Shown here: positions 1 through 9,094 of the stretch, piece after piece | Numbering within the stretch: the stretch's first letter is position 1 | Layout of the letters: every line of letters begins with the position of its first letter | Origin: Gemmatimonadota bacterium | GTDB taxonomy: Bacteria; Gemmatimonadota; Gemmatimonadetes; Gemmatimonadales; GWC2-71-9 | Length of the DNA stretch: 36,084 bases | NCBI GenBank assembly: GCA_003221985.1 | Contig: QHUQ01000126.1 | Span: forward strand, 1 to 36,084 | Direction: 5' to 3' | Notes under the pieces: generated by a model | The model's input: the letters and a program-made list of their open reading frames with translations, nothing else | Told to the model about the DNA's origin: nothing | Databases searched by the model: none | Program-made: the position numbers and the translations under genes

Positions 1-741
1 TACCGCATGGAATTGATGGGAGCCAAGGTCGTCCCGGTGACGTCGGGCACGCGGACGCTGAAGGACGCAACCAATGAAGCGCTGCGCGATTGGGTCACCA
101 ACGTCACGACGACACACTACATCATCGGCTCAGTGGTCGGTCCCGATCCATTTCCCCGTTTGGTCCGGGACTTCCAGTCGGTGATCGGACGCGAGGCCCG
201 AGCGCAGCTGCTGGAGGAACACGGCCGGCTGCCGAGTACCGTGGTTGCCTGCGTGGGCGGTGGCTCGAATGCGATCGGCATCTTCACCGCCTTCCTGGAG
301 GACAAGAGCGTCCAGCTCGTCGGTGTCGAAGCGGCCGGCGAAGGGGTGGCGAGCCAGCGACATGCGGCCACGCTGGGAGCGGGCCGGCCGGGTGTTTTTC
401 ATGGAAGCCTGAGCTACCTCCTGCAGGACGCCGATGGTCAAGTGCAGCCGGCGCACAGCGTTTCCGCCGGTCTCGATTACCCCGGTGTTGGCCCTGAGCA
501 CGCTTACCTGAAGGACACGGCCCGAGTATTGTATGAAGCCGTAACGGACCGGGAGGCGCTGGAGGCATTCGCCAGCCTCTCGCGGCTGGAAGGGATCCTC
601 CCGGCTCTTGAAAGCGCCCACGCAGTCGCGTGGGTGATGAGAAAGAACTGGACCTCTGACGATCTCATCCTGATCAACCTGAGCGGCCGCGGTGACAAGG
701 ACGTCGCCATGGTCGCCGAGCTTACGGGAGCAGCGCTCTGA
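1..741 (+). CDS. trpB: Tryptophan synthase beta chain, 3' part (5' end outside window)
   Basis: TrpB condenses indole with L-serine on pyridoxal phosphate in the last step of tryptophan synthesis, as an alpha2beta2 complex with TrpA. The window opens inside the gene in frame 1, so the Met at base 7 is internal. About 246 residues remain of a family that is usually near 400, and the N-terminal half with the PLP lysine is missing. Diagnostic C-terminal parts are present: the phosphate-binding loop [10 protein letters not shown], the segment [12 protein letters not shown], the [13 protein letters not shown] motif, and the terminal SGRGDKD. The downstream gene probably starts at a CTG overlapping the TGA stop. 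The partner gene trpA lies 3.2 kb downstream rather than adjacent, with two signalling-type genes between them. The family call is secure. Confidence 0.96.
   Translation, partial: YRMELMGAKVVPVTSGTRTLKDATNEALRDWVTNVTTTHYIIGSVVGPDPFPRLVRDFQSVIGREARAQLLEEHGRLPSTVVACVGGGSNAIGIFTAFLEDKSVQLVGVEAAGEGVASQRHAATLGAGRPGVFHGSLSYLLQDADGQVQPAHSVSAGLDYPGVGPEHAYLKDTARVLYEAVTDREALEAFASLSRLEGILPALESAHAVAWVMRKNWTSDDLILINLSGRGDKDVAMVAELTGAAL
726..730 (+). promoter_or_regulatory. Shine-Dalgarno GGGAG supporting a CTG start at 738
   Basis: GGGAG sits 7 bases before a CTG at 738 that overlaps the trpB stop (CTGA). The first in-frame ATG (801) has GAGGAG only 3 bases upstream, which is too close. This favours the CTG start for the HEAT protein. 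It is an inference from spacing alone. Confidence 0.4.
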
Positions 742-2474
742 CGAATCCCGCGTCCTCTATCCCCGAGCTGGCTCTCCCGCCCTCACAGGTCGAGGAGCTG
801 ATGCAGGTCATCAGCAAGGGGATGAGAGCGACGCAGCTGTACCTGCCGAACAATCCCGTCTATCAGCGCGCCGTCGAGAACATTCGCACCGCCTTCCGGC
901 AGATCTGGCAGGCCACCGACGATCTCGTTTTCGACATCGGCGAGACGGAAATGCGCTGGGAAGATCACTCCATCTACAGTCAGGACCAGCGCAACGAGAG
1001 CATCGCCTGGACGCTCTACAAGGACGGCGTCCGTTCGCTCTCGTTCAAACCCGGCGTCGAGGACCTGGAGATCGTGCGCTTTCTGTCGGTGCTGCAACAA
1101 GCGAAGAACCTCCAGGCGGACGCGCCCGACGATCTGTTGACGCTGCTGTGGGCGGAAGATTTCCAGTTCATCACTTATACGTTCCGGGAGCTGGCGAGCG
1201 AAAACGCGGTCCCCATCGAGCGTACGGAGAAAGGGGCGCCATCGATCGGCGGCGGCGGTACGCCGGGCGGCGACGGCGGCACCGCCGACCCCGCCACGGT
1301 GCGCCGTCAGGTGGAGGAAGAGGCTCCCCCGAAGCGGGAAGGACTGGTGTCCGTCGACGATTTCGACACGACGCTGTACTTCCTCGACGACAAGGAAATC
1401 GAGTATCTCCACAAGGAAGTCGAGCGCGAATACGGACAGGACCTGCGCGGCAACGTCCTGGCGATGCTATTCGATCTCCTCGAGCTGCAGACGTACGGCA
1501 CGGTCCGCGCCGAGCTGATCTCCATCGTCGAGAACTTCATCCCCTATTTGCTGGGCGCCGGCGATTTCCGGTCGGTGGCGTTCATTCTGCGCGAGTGCAA
1601 GGTGATTCTGCAGCGGGCCCGTGAGCTGATTCCCGAACATCGGCAGACGTTGGAAGGGCTGCCCGCCCGGTTGTCCCAGGCCGACGCGCTGTCGCAGCTG
1701 CTGCAGTCGCTCGACGAAGCGACGAGCCATCCCACCGAGGACGAACTCAGCGAGCTGTTCGGTGAGTTGCGCGCCGACGCGCTCGGTACCCTCATGGGAT
1801 GGTTACCGAAGCTCCACAACGAGCGGGTGCGTGCGCTGGTGCAAAGCGCCGCCGAGCGGCTGGCGCAGTCACACGCCGCGGAGGTACTGAAGGCGCTCGC
1901 CAGCGCCGATCCAGCCGTGCAGCTCGAAATGGTCCGGCTGGCCGGCCGGCTCAAGCTGCCGGGAGCACCCGAGGGCATGGGACCGTTGCTGGAGCGCGGT
2001 GAGCGGGAATTGAAGCTGGCCGTCGTCGAGGCGTTGACCACCATCGGCAGCCCCAGCGCGACCCGCCTGCTGGAGAAGGCGATCGACGACAGCGAGCGCG
2101 ACGTGCGGATTACGGCCGTCAAGTTCCTCGGCCAGCGTGGTCATCGCAATGCGTTCGGACGCATCGAGGCGGCGGTGTTGGGCGCGAAGCTCAAGGACGC
2201 CGATCTCACCGAGAAGATGGCGTTCTTCGAGGCGTACGGCGCGCTGGCGGGCGTCGCCGGGATTCCCGCGCTCGAGAAGATACTCGTTCCCAAGGGCGGG
2301 CTGCTGGCGCGCAAAGAGGATCCCGAAACCCGCGCCTGCGCGGCGATGGCACTCGGCAAGATTCGCGTGCCGGCCGCGCGCGACGTGCTGCAGAAGGTGG
2401 CGCAGGACAAGGAGGCGCTGGTGCGGAACGCGGTGAGTCGCGCCCTGCGCGAAGTCGGGACGGCAGGCTCGTGA
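738..2474 (+). CDS. HEAT-repeat protein with N-terminal domain shared with the next gene
   Basis: Function is unknown. The C-terminal part (roughly residues 330-570) is built of helical-hairpin HEAT/PBS-lyase-like repeats, e.g. [20 protein letters not shown] and the following [14 protein letters not shown] and [11 protein letters not shown], a protein-binding scaffold. The N-terminal 130 residues resemble the N-terminal domain of the HD-GYP-like protein encoded next: both have a LYxxxN...VQ/YQxA motif, then a hydrophobic beta pair, then LY/LQxxGVxxL. A glycine-rich linker ([11 protein letters not shown]) follows near residue 175. I place the start at CTG 738 because codons 741-800 keep high GC in third positions, extend the shared domain and have a good ribosome site. 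ATG 801 is the conservative alternative (557 residues). It overlaps the next gene by 4 bases, so the two are probably co-translated partners. Confidence 0.75.
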   Translation: MTNPASSIPELALPPSQVEELMQVISKGMRATQLYLPNNPVYQRAVENIRTAFRQIWQATDDLVFDIGETEMRWEDHSIYSQDQRNESIAWTLYKDGVRSLSFKPGVEDLEIVRFLSVLQQAKNLQADAPDDLLTLLWAEDFQFITYTFRELASENAVPIERTEKGAPSIGGGGTPGGDGGTADPATVRRQVEEEAPPKREGLVSVDDFDTTLYFLDDKEIEYLHKEVEREYGQDLRGNVLAMLFDLLELQTYGTVRAELISIVENFIPYLLGAGDFRSVAFILRECKVILQRARELIPEHRQTLEGLPARLSQADALSQLLQSLDEATSHPTEDELSELFGELRADALGTLMGWLPKLHNERVRALVQSAAERLAQSHAAEVLKALASADPAVQLEMVRLAGRLKLPGAPEGMGPLLERGERELKLAVVEALTTIGSPSATRLLEKAIDDSERDVRITAVKFLGQRGHRNAFGRIEAAVLGAKLKDADLTEKMAFFEAYGALAGVAGIPALEKILVPKGGLLARKEDPETRACAAMALGKIRVPAARDVLQKVAQDKEALVRNAVSRALREVGTAGS

Positions 2475-3943
2475 CGGCGCCTGGGGGCAAACGGCCCTCC
2501 ATCATGGAGACCGTCCAGACGACGGACGGTTTCCTCCGCCACGCCGGCCGCGATTTCCTCATCGTGCTGTACACCGCCTTCCGCTCGCTCAAGCTCTATC
2601 CGATCGAGAACACGCAGGTGCAGAAGGCGCTGGACGATCTCGCGGCGACGACCAAGCAGCTGCTCGACGTGGAGCGCGAGCTGGAGATCCGGCTGCAGGG
2701 GGAGTTCATCTTCGTGAACTCGACCCGGCTGCGGCTCGATCTCGACAACTACGCCTCGTTCTCGCACATCCTGAACGTCCTCCAGCAGTGCGGCATCGGT
2801 GCGGTGCGGATCGACGAGGGCGTCGACCGCAGGCAGATGCAGGTCTTCGTGTCGCTGCTGCTCGCCTACGCCGCGAAGGAAGCGAACCCCAACAAGCTGT
2901 TCGAGGTGTCCCAGAAACTGACCGACGGCGGCGTCTCGCACGTCAGCGTCGAGCCGCCGCTCGAGGCCGAAGAGGACGTGGAGGAGGAAGAGCGGCTGAA
3001 GGAGGCGGCGAAGCGCACCTATGCGCGCTCCGTCGCCGTGACGAAAGAGGTGATCAACAGCATTCGCATGGGCCGCACCGCCAACGTGAAGAAAGTGAAG
3101 CGCGCGGTGCAGGCGATCGTGGACCAGGTGCTCAACAACGAATCGTCGCTGGTCGGTCTCACGACCCTGCGCGATTACGACGAGTACACGTTCACCCACT
3201 CGGTCAACGTGTGTATCTTCTCGGTCGCGCTGGGGCGCAAGCTCGGGCTCACCAAGCTGCAACTCTACGACCTCGGCATGGCGGCGTTGTTCCACGACGT
3301 GGGAAAGTCACGCGTGCCCCTGGAGGTCCTCAATAAGGAAGGGGGCCTCACCGAGGAGGAATGGCGCATCATGCAGGCCCATCCCTGGCTCGGCGTGCTG
3401 ACGCTGTTCGGGCTGCGCGGCTACGGGGAGATCCCCTACCGCGGCATGGTCGTCGCCTACGAGCACCACATGAAGGTCGACCTCACCGGCTATCCCAAGT
3501 CCATCCGGGGGCGGACGCTGTCGATCTACTCGAAAGTCATCGCGGTCGCGGACGGCTTCGATGCGGCGACGAGCCGCCGCGTCTATCAGACCGTCCCGAT
3601 TCAACCGGATCAGGTGCTCAAGGAGATGTGGGAGAACCCGCGTCGCGGCTACGATCCAGTCGTGGTCAAGGCGTTCATCAACCTGATCGGCATCTATCCG
3701 GTCGGCACGTGTGTCATCCTCGACACCTACGAGGTCGCGCTGGTGCATAGCGCGAACCCCGACGTGGCGCACGTCCATCGCCCGGTCGTCCGCCTGGTCA
3801 CGACGCCGGACGGCGCGCCGTTGCATCCCGGCACCGTGGTCGATCTCTCGCAGAAAGACGCCAACGGCAGTTTCCCACGCACGATCGTCAAGGTTACGGA
3901 CCCTGTTAAGTACGGGATCAACGTCAGCGACTACTTTGTCTGA
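2471..3943 (+). CDS. HD-GYP-like phosphohydrolase domain protein
   Basis: 490 residues starting at GTG in a GTGA overlap with the HEAT gene. The C-terminal half is an HD domain with HSVNVCIFS, FHDVGKS (near residue 275) and a GYP-type region, HHMKVDLTGYP (near 331). HD-GYP proteins hydrolyse cyclic di-GMP, but the consensus HHE..DG.GYP is altered here (Glu to Met, Gly to Leu), so activity on c-di-GMP is uncertain and it may be a sensor. An acidic linker (EAEEDVEEEERLKEAA) precedes the HD part. The N-terminal domain resembles that of the upstream HEAT protein, suggesting the two bind each other or a common ligand. No membrane segment is visible, so it is probably cytosolic. trpA overlaps its end by 8 bases. 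Confidence 0.85.
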   Translation: MTAPGGKRPSIMETVQTTDGFLRHAGRDFLIVLYTAFRSLKLYPIENTQVQKALDDLAATTKQLLDVERELEIRLQGEFIFVNSTRLRLDLDNYASFSHILNVLQQCGIGAVRIDEGVDRRQMQVFVSLLLAYAAKEANPNKLFEVSQKLTDGGVSHVSVEPPLEAEEDVEEEERLKEAAKRTYARSVAVTKEVINSIRMGRTANVKKVKRAVQAIVDQVLNNESSLVGLTTLRDYDEYTFTHSVNVCIFSVALGRKLGLTKLQLYDLGMAALFHDVGKSRVPLEVLNKEGGLTEEEWRIMQAHPWLGVLTLFGLRGYGEIPYRGMVVAYEHHMKVDLTGYPKSIRGRTLSIYSKVIAVADGFDAATSRRVYQTVPIQPDQVLKEMWENPRRGYDPVVVKAFINLIGIYPVGTCVILDTYEVALVHSANPDVAHVHRPVVRLVTTPDGAPLHPGTVVDLSQKDANGSFPRTIVKVTDPVKYGINVSDYFV

Positions 3944-4718
3944 CAGCGCCGCCCCCATCGCGCAGCGGTGGCGGGCGCTCGGCAAGTCTCGAGCGCTGAT
4001 TCCGTATCTCACGGCCGGTTTCCCCAGCACCGTCGTGTCGCTCGATGCGCTGCGGCGCGTGGCGGCGGCGGGCGCCGACTTTGTCGAGATCGGCGTGCCG
4101 TTTTCCGACCCGCTCGCCGACGGCCCGACGATTCAACGCACCACGCAAACGGCGCTCGAGCAGGGCATGACGCTGCCGCGCGTGTTGGATCTGGTGCGCG
4201 ACTCGGGTGTCGACATCCCGATCATCATCATGACGTATCTGAACCCGGTGATGACCTATGGTGTGGAGCGATTCGCGAGAGATGCGCGTGCCGCGGGCGC
4301 CGCGGGCGTGCTGTTGACCGACCTTCCGGCCGGCGCCGACCCAGCAATCGAGCAAGCCGTAACGAAGAGTGAGCTAGCGTTGATTCGGTTGGTGGCACCG
4401 ACAACCGACGACCGACGACTCGCATCCGCGCTGGAAGATGCCACCGGATTCGTGTATCTGATCTCGCGCCTCGGCGTCACCGGCGCGCGCGCCATGGTCC
4501 CGCCCGATCTCGCGGGGCACGTGCAGCGCATCCGGGCCGTGAGTCGCCTGCCCGTGGCCGTGGGCTTCGGCATCGGAACGCCCGCGCAGGCCGCTGCCGC
4601 GACCCGCGTGGCCGACGGCGTCGTCGTGGGAAGTGCGCTCATGGACGCGCTGGCGCAGGGTGGTGTCGCCGCGCTGGAGAAGCTTGCCGGGGAGCTGGCC
4701 GCCGCGGTGCACGCATGA
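3936..4718 (+). CDS. trpA: Tryptophan synthase alpha chain
   Basis: TrpA cleaves indole-3-glycerol phosphate to indole and glyceraldehyde 3-phosphate and passes indole to TrpB. It has 260 residues, normal for the family. The catalytic segment [17 protein letters not shown] carries the general-acid Glu and the Asp that contacts indole. [12 protein letters not shown], the SRLGVTGAR loop and the C-terminal GFGIGTPAQ phosphate-binding motif are all present. The start is TTG 3936, which gives a normal N-terminus ([17 protein letters not shown]) and overlaps the upstream stop by 8 bases. A low-complexity CGAC-rich tract (4397-4420) encodes the ordinary VAPTTDDRR segment. The ATGA overlap with the next gene suggests one transcript. 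Confidence 0.96.
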   Translation: MSDSAAPIAQRWRALGKSRALIPYLTAGFPSTVVSLDALRRVAAAGADFVEIGVPFSDPLADGPTIQRTTQTALEQGMTLPRVLDLVRDSGVDIPIIIMTYLNPVMTYGVERFARDARAAGAAGVLLTDLPAGADPAIEQAVTKSELALIRLVAPTTDDRRLASALEDATGFVYLISRLGVTGARAMVPPDLAGHVQRIRAVSRLPVAVGFGIGTPAQAAAATRVADGVVVGSALMDALAQGGVAALEKLAGELAAAVHA

Positions 4719-6790
4719 GTGTGTCCCGCTTCGTCACGCTCTACAGCCAGGCACTCGCCTGGGTCGGGTCGGCGCTGCTGATCGCCGTGTTGATCGCCGA
4801 TCCGCGCTGGCCGGGCCAGATCCCCGAGCTCGTGGTACTGTTCGGCTGCGCCGTCGCGCTCCGGGGCCTCACCGTGCCGTTGAGCAAGTACTCCTATCTG
4901 AACCAGACCGCGCTGGTCGGCGTCGCCGGCAGCCTGCTGGTCGGGATGCCGGCGACGACGCTCGCGATCGCGGGCGCGACGCTCGTGACCGATTCGTTGT
5001 GGCAGCGCAAACCGCTGCGCGTGGCGTGGATCAATCTGGGCCGCGAGACCATTACGCTCGTTGCGGCGTATGGCGTGTATGCCGCGTCGCTGACGTGGCT
5101 GGAGTACCCGGGCTTGAACATCGAGCTGCTGCCGGCGCTCGCCGGCTATGCGCTCGCCTACTTCGTCTTCGGCCGCGTGCTCTTCTACTTCAGCCTCATC
5201 ATCCGCGCGAAGCTGGAGCCGGCCGAGCGACTGATGATCGTGCGGTACGAGGTCATCGCCTACGCGGCGACGCTGCTCGCGGCAACGATCTTTGTCGGCG
5301 CAGTCGTCGCCTGGTCGTTCGGCGCCTGGATTCTCGTCGGACTCGTGCTGACGTTCCTCGGTCTGTTGCTGAAGCAAATGATCGAAGAAGCGATCTCGGC
5401 CGAAGAGCTCAACAAGATCCACGCGATGGAAGCGGTGATCACCGCCAACATCAGTCTGGAGGATTCGTTCGATCGCATCGAGCGGCTGGCCAACCGGCTG
5501 GTGGACTGGGGCGATTTCCGCATCTACCGGCTGCACGACGGCGTCATGTCGCTGGTGCATCGCAGTGAACGGGGGCGCGAGGGACGGGGCGAGCCGTCCG
5601 AGGACACGGTGGCGCTGCGCCAGGCGGTGGCCGCCAGCGGCGAGACGGTGGTGATCGACGACGTCACGCGCGACAAGCGCGTGGCCGATGCCCCGCTCGA
5701 GATCCAGAGTCTCGTGATCGTGCCGCTCAAGTTCGGCGATCAGATCATCGGGACGCTGGAGCTCGAGCACCACAAGAAGAACTGCTACCGCCGCCAGGAC
5801 ATCCTGACGATCACCACCTTCGCCAGCCAGCTCGCCACCGCCGTGCATATCACCGACCTGCGGCGGCCGCTTGTCGAGACGGTCGAGCGCATGACGCGCC
5901 AGCTCGCGACGATCGCCCAAACGGCGGAAGCGTTGAAACGGGCGGCGTCCGCCGTTGCCGCCTCGACGGGCGTGATCCGCGAGGGGGTGCGGCGCGAAGA
6001 GGGCGAGGTGTCGGGGGGTCTGGAGGCCACGGAGAGCCTGGCGCAGGTGTCGCGCCGCGTCTCGGACGACGGCGCGGGCGCGGCCCGCGCCTCGACCGCC
6101 GCGAGCGACGTCGCCAGCCGCAACCGCACCCAGATTCGCGAGGCGATCCAGCGGCTCGTCGCGCTGAAGTTGTTCGTGGGCGAAAGCTCGACCAAGGTGC
6201 AGCAGCTGGGGCAGATGAGCCGGCGCATCACCGGGTTCATCGCCTCGATCCGGGAGATCGCCGACATGACGAACCTGCTGGCGTTGAACGCGGCGATCGA
6301 GGCGGCGCGCGCCGGGAAACACGGCAAGGGTTTCGGCGTGGTGGCGGACGAAGTGCGACATCTCGCCGAACAGAGCGCCACCGCGGCGGCCGAGGCGGGC
6401 GATCTGGTGCAGGACATTCACACGCAGGTCGGCGAGGTCGTCGAGCAGATGCGGCGCGGGCAGGTGAACGTGGGAGATGTCGAGGAACTCTCCGCGGCCG
6501 CGCTCGAGGCGCTCGACGCGATCGTCGCCGCGACGGCCGAGGCGACCGCGCACGCCGGCCGGATCACCGCGGCGGCGGGAGAACAGAATCAGGCGTTCGC
6601 GCGCCTGCGCGAGCGCATCAACGCGGTGGCCAGCATCGCGGGACAGAACCGGGTCGAGGCCGATGACGTCGCCACGCGCGCGGTGCAGGCCGCCGAGGGG
6701 CTGACGGACCTCGAACGGGCGACCCGCGACCTCGAGCAGGTGGCGACCATGCTGCGCGATCTGACGCGCGGCTTCGCCAACGTGGCATAG
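4715..6790 (+). CDS. Membrane protein with GAF domain and chemoreceptor signalling hairpin
   Basis: 691 residues. The first 220 hold about seven hydrophobic membrane segments (e.g. [63 protein letters not shown]). A GAF-like sensor follows, about residues 235-395, ending [14 protein letters not shown]. The C-terminal 290 residues form the long coiled-coil of methyl-accepting chemotaxis proteins, with the highly conserved tip near residue 512 ([20 protein letters not shown], then [16 protein letters not shown]) that contacts CheA and CheW. The polytopic N-terminus replaces the usual periplasmic sensor. There are no che genes in the window, so the output partner is unknown. It overlaps trpA by 4 bases (ATGA). 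Confidence 0.88.
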   Translation: MSVSRFVTLYSQALAWVGSALLIAVLIADPRWPGQIPELVVLFGCAVALRGLTVPLSKYSYLNQTALVGVAGSLLVGMPATTLAIAGATLVTDSLWQRKPLRVAWINLGRETITLVAAYGVYAASLTWLEYPGLNIELLPALAGYALAYFVFGRVLFYFSLIIRAKLEPAERLMIVRYEVIAYAATLLAATIFVGAVVAWSFGAWILVGLVLTFLGLLLKQMIEEAISAEELNKIHAMEAVITANISLEDSFDRIERLANRLVDWGDFRIYRLHDGVMSLVHRSERGREGRGEPSEDTVALRQAVAASGETVVIDDVTRDKRVADAPLEIQSLVIVPLKFGDQIIGTLELEHHKKNCYRRQDILTITTFASQLATAVHITDLRRPLVETVERMTRQLATIAQTAEALKRAASAVAASTGVIREGVRREEGEVSGGLEATESLAQVSRRVSDDGAGAARASTAASDVASRNRTQIREAIQRLVALKLFVGESSTKVQQLGQMSRRITGFIASIREIADMTNLLALNAAIEAARAGKHGKGFGVVADEVRHLAEQSATAAAEAGDLVQDIHTQVGEVVEQMRRGQVNVGDVEELSAAALEALDAIVAATAEATAHAGRITAAAGEQNQAFARLRERINAVASIAGQNRVEADDVATRAVQAAEGLTDLERATRDLEQVATMLRDLTRGFANVA

Positions 6791-6791
6791 C

Positions 6792-7208
6792 CTGACTACC
6801 GCACGCACGTACGTGGCTCTAGGATCGAACATGGGCGACCGCGCGGCGCATCTGGCGTACGCTCGGGCGCGCCTGGGCGCCCTCCCGGGCACGCGCCTGC
6901 TGGCCGCCTCGAGCGTCGACGAAACCGCGCCCATCGGCCCGGTTGCGCAGCCGGCGTATTTGAACCAAATGGTCCTGCTGGAAACGAGCCTGCGGCCGGC
7001 GGAGCTGCTCGCGCAGTGTCGGACCATCGAAGCCGAGCGCGGCAGGGAGCGGCGCGAGCGCTGGGGCCCGCGCACGCTCGATCTCGACATCGTGCGCTAC
7101 GGAACCCAAACCGTGCGGGAGCCGGACCTGACGATTCCCCATCCCGAGCTGCCGAACCGCGAGTTTTGGCGTCGCGAGATCGCCGAGCTGGAAGGCAAAC
7201 ATGACTAG
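6792..7208 (+). CDS. folK: 6-hydroxymethyl-7,8-dihydropterin pyrophosphokinase (HPPK)
   Basis: FolK transfers pyrophosphate from ATP to 6-hydroxymethyl-dihydropterin in folate synthesis. Family marks are the first strand TYVALGSNMGDR, the loop SSVDETAPIG, YLNQMV, and the signature RWGPRTLDLDIVRYG with its two metal-binding Asp residues, followed by LTIPHPEL. I chose CTG 6792 because it supplies the first beta strand and the N-terminus LTTARTYVALGSN lines up with the E. coli MTVAYIAIGSN. The nearest ordinary start is GTG 6813, which would cut that strand. At 138 residues it is shorter than E. coli FolK, lacking the usual C-terminal tail. It overlaps panB by 8 bases. Confidence 0.9.
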   Translation: MTTARTYVALGSNMGDRAAHLAYARARLGALPGTRLLAASSVDETAPIGPVAQPAYLNQMVLLETSLRPAELLAQCRTIEAERGRERRERWGPRTLDLDIVRYGTQTVREPDLTIPHPELPNREFWRREIAELEGKHD

Positions 7209-8004
7209 CATCACCACGCGGGCGCTGATCGAGATGAAGGAAAAAGGCGAGCGCATCGTCGCGCTCACCTGTTACGACGCCCTGTTCGCGCGGCTGCTCG
7301 ACGCGAGCGGCGTGGACATCCTGCTCGTCGGCGATTCGTTGAATCAGGTCCTGGCGGGGGCGCCGTCCACGTTGTCGGCGACGCTGGATCAGATGATCTA
7401 TCACACGAAGATGGTGCGACGCGGAACGGAGCGCGCCATGGTGGTCTGCGACATGCCGTTCCTGAGTTATCAGATCTCGCCGGAAGACGCCTTGCGCAAT
7501 TGCGGCCGGGCCATGAAGGAGACGGGCTGCAACGCGGTGAAGATCGAGGGCGGACAGCCGATGGCCGCGACGGTCCGCCGCCTGGTCGACATCGGCATCC
7601 CCGTCATGGGGCACCTCGGGCTCACGCCGCAGTCGGTGCACGCGCTCGGCGGCTACCGCGTGCAGGGCCGCGATGATGCGGCGGCGGGGCGGCTAAAGGC
7701 CGATGCGACCGCACTGCAGGACGCCGGCGCCTTTGCCGTGGTGCTGGAGCTCGTCCCCGCACCGCTGGCGTCGCAGATCACCAAGGCGCTGACGATTCCC
7801 ACGATCGGCATCGGCGCCGGCCCGGCGTGCGACGGCCAGGTGCTCGTCCTGCACGACATGCTCGGCCTCAACGACCAGTTCTCGGCCAAGTTCATCAAGA
7901 AGTACGCGGCGCTGGCGGAGGACGTGCGGGAGGCGGCGCGGGTATTCGCGGCGGAGGTGCGCGAGGGCCGCTACCCCGGACCGGAGCATTCTTTCGGCAA
8001 GTGA
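7201..8004 (+). CDS. panB: 3-methyl-2-oxobutanoate hydroxymethyltransferase
   Basis: PanB transfers a hydroxymethyl group from 5,10-methylene-tetrahydrofolate to 2-oxoisovalerate, giving ketopantoate, the first committed step of pantothenate and CoA synthesis. It has 267 residues, full length. It carries the TIM-barrel motifs TCYDALFARLLD, LLVGDSLNQVLAG (Mg ligand Asp), VVCDMPFLSYQ, NAVKIEGG, VMGHLGLTPQSVHALGGYRVQGR, VLELVP and IGIGAGPACDGQVLVLHDMLGL. The ATG lies inside the end of folK, so the genes are translationally coupled. Folate supplies the PanB cofactor, which makes the folK-panB pairing sensible. Confidence 0.97.
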   Translation: MTSITTRALIEMKEKGERIVALTCYDALFARLLDASGVDILLVGDSLNQVLAGAPSTLSATLDQMIYHTKMVRRGTERAMVVCDMPFLSYQISPEDALRNCGRAMKETGCNAVKIEGGQPMAATVRRLVDIGIPVMGHLGLTPQSVHALGGYRVQGRDDAAAGRLKADATALQDAGAFAVVLELVPAPLASQITKALTIPTIGIGAGPACDGQVLVLHDMLGLNDQFSAKFIKKYAALAEDVREAARVFAAEVREGRYPGPEHSFGK

Positions 8005-8041
8005 TATTAAATTGGGGTGACCTTTTGGGGGGATCGACGCA

Positions 8042-8218
8042 ATGGGGAAGACGGACGACGCAAAGCTCGCGAAGCTGATCAAGAAGAACATGGCGAAGGC
8101 CGCGAAGGCCAAACCCAAAGCCCGCCGCCGCTATGACACGACGCTGCCGCCCGAAACCACGGACGATGACATCGAGCGCCGCGACTTCTTTTCGGAGATG
8201 AAGAAGCGCGAGTTCTAG
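8042..8218 (+). CDS. Small charged protein of unknown function (58 residues)
   Basis: An ATG preceded by GGGGGG at suitable spacing opens a 58-codon frame that ends immediately before the TTG start of panC (TAG then TTG). The product is lysine- and alanine-rich at the N-terminus (KLAKLIKKNMAKAAKAK), has a basic patch, then an acidic stretch (ETTDDDIERRDFFSEMKKREF). There is no signal peptide or membrane segment. Its exact fit between panB and panC argues that it is real. I do not recognise a family. Its charge pattern would suit a nucleic-acid or protein binder, but that is a guess. Confidence 0.6.
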   Translation: MGKTDDAKLAKLIKKNMAKAAKAKPKARRRYDTTLPPETTDDDIERRDFFSEMKKREF

Positions 8219-9094
8219 TTGCGCGAGCTCTCCAACCTTTCCGAGATGCGCGCGTGGTCCCGCTCCGAGCGCTCTCGCCGCCACACCATCGGCTTCGTTC
8301 CCACCATGGGCTACCTGCACGAGGGCCATCTGCGCCTGGTGGACCGTGCCCGCGAGCTCGCCGAGCGCGTGGTCGTCAGCATCTTCGTCAATCCACTGCA
8401 GTTCGGCCCGCACGAGGACCTCGCCCGCTACCCGCGTGACTTGCCGCGGGACCGGAAGCTGGCGGAGGCGCGCGGCGTAGACTGCCTGTTCGTGCCGGAG
8501 ACGGCCGCGATGTACCGCGCCGAGCCGGTGGTCCGCGTCGTGCCGGCGCCGCCCGCGGTCGCGGACACGCTCGAAGGCGCCGTGCGGCCCGGCCACTTCA
8601 CCGGGGTGCTCACCGTCGTCGCCAAGCTGTTCCACATCGTGGAGCCGGACGTTGCGGTGTTCGGCCGCAAGGATTTTCAGCAGGCGATGCTCGTGAAGCG
8701 GCTGGTGCAGGACCTCGATTTCGCACTCACCATCGACGTGGCCCCGACGGTGCGTGAGCTGGACGGGCTGGCGCTGTCGTCGCGCAACTCCTACCTGAGT
8801 CCCGACGAGCGCCGCTCGGCGCTCGCACTGTCCCGGGCACTGCGCACCCTGGAGCAAACCTGGCGCGGCGGAGAAGCGGATCCCGTCAAGCTGCAGCGCG
8901 CCGGCCTCGAAGCGTTGCACGCGCCGGGCGTGATCCCCGAATACTGCGCGCTGGTGGACGAGGACGTGCAACCGGTGAGCCGTGTCACGGCTCGCACGGT
9001 GGCCGTCGTCGCCGCCCGCATCGGCAAGACGCGGCTGCTGGACAACGTCGTCCTCGGGGAAGGTATCGGCGCGGACCCACGGGTCAGCCCGTGA
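8219..9094 (+). CDS. panC: Pantothenate synthetase (pantoate--beta-alanine ligase)
   Basis: PanC condenses pantoate with beta-alanine through a pantoyl-adenylate, using ATP. It has 291 residues, normal length. It carries the nucleotidyltransferase HIGH-type motif in VPTMGYLHEGHLRLV, then SIFVNPLQFGPHEDLARYPRD, the GHFTGVLTVVAKLF segment, PDVAVFGRKDFQQ and the second adenylate motif SSRNSYL. It starts at TTG directly after the stop of the 58-residue gene. The next gene starts at GTG within the last codons. It forms a pantothenate unit with panB. Confidence 0.97.
   Translation: MRELSNLSEMRAWSRSERSRRHTIGFVPTMGYLHEGHLRLVDRARELAERVVVSIFVNPLQFGPHEDLARYPRDLPRDRKLAEARGVDCLFVPETAAMYRAEPVVRVVPAPPAVADTLEGAVRPGHFTGVLTVVAKLFHIVEPDVAVFGRKDFQQAMLVKRLVQDLDFALTIDVAPTVRELDGLALSSRNSYLSPDERRSALALSRALRTLEQTWRGGEADPVKLQRAGLEALHAPGVIPEYCALVDEDVQPVSRVTARTVAVVAARIGKTRLLDNVVLGEGIGADPRVSP

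Noticed and set aside
4256..7090. A 944-codon open frame on the minus strand opposite trpA, the chemoreceptor-like gene and folK
   Set aside because: It is the antisense shadow of three recognisable genes in very GC-rich DNA. Its product is Arg/His-rich with no recognisable domain.
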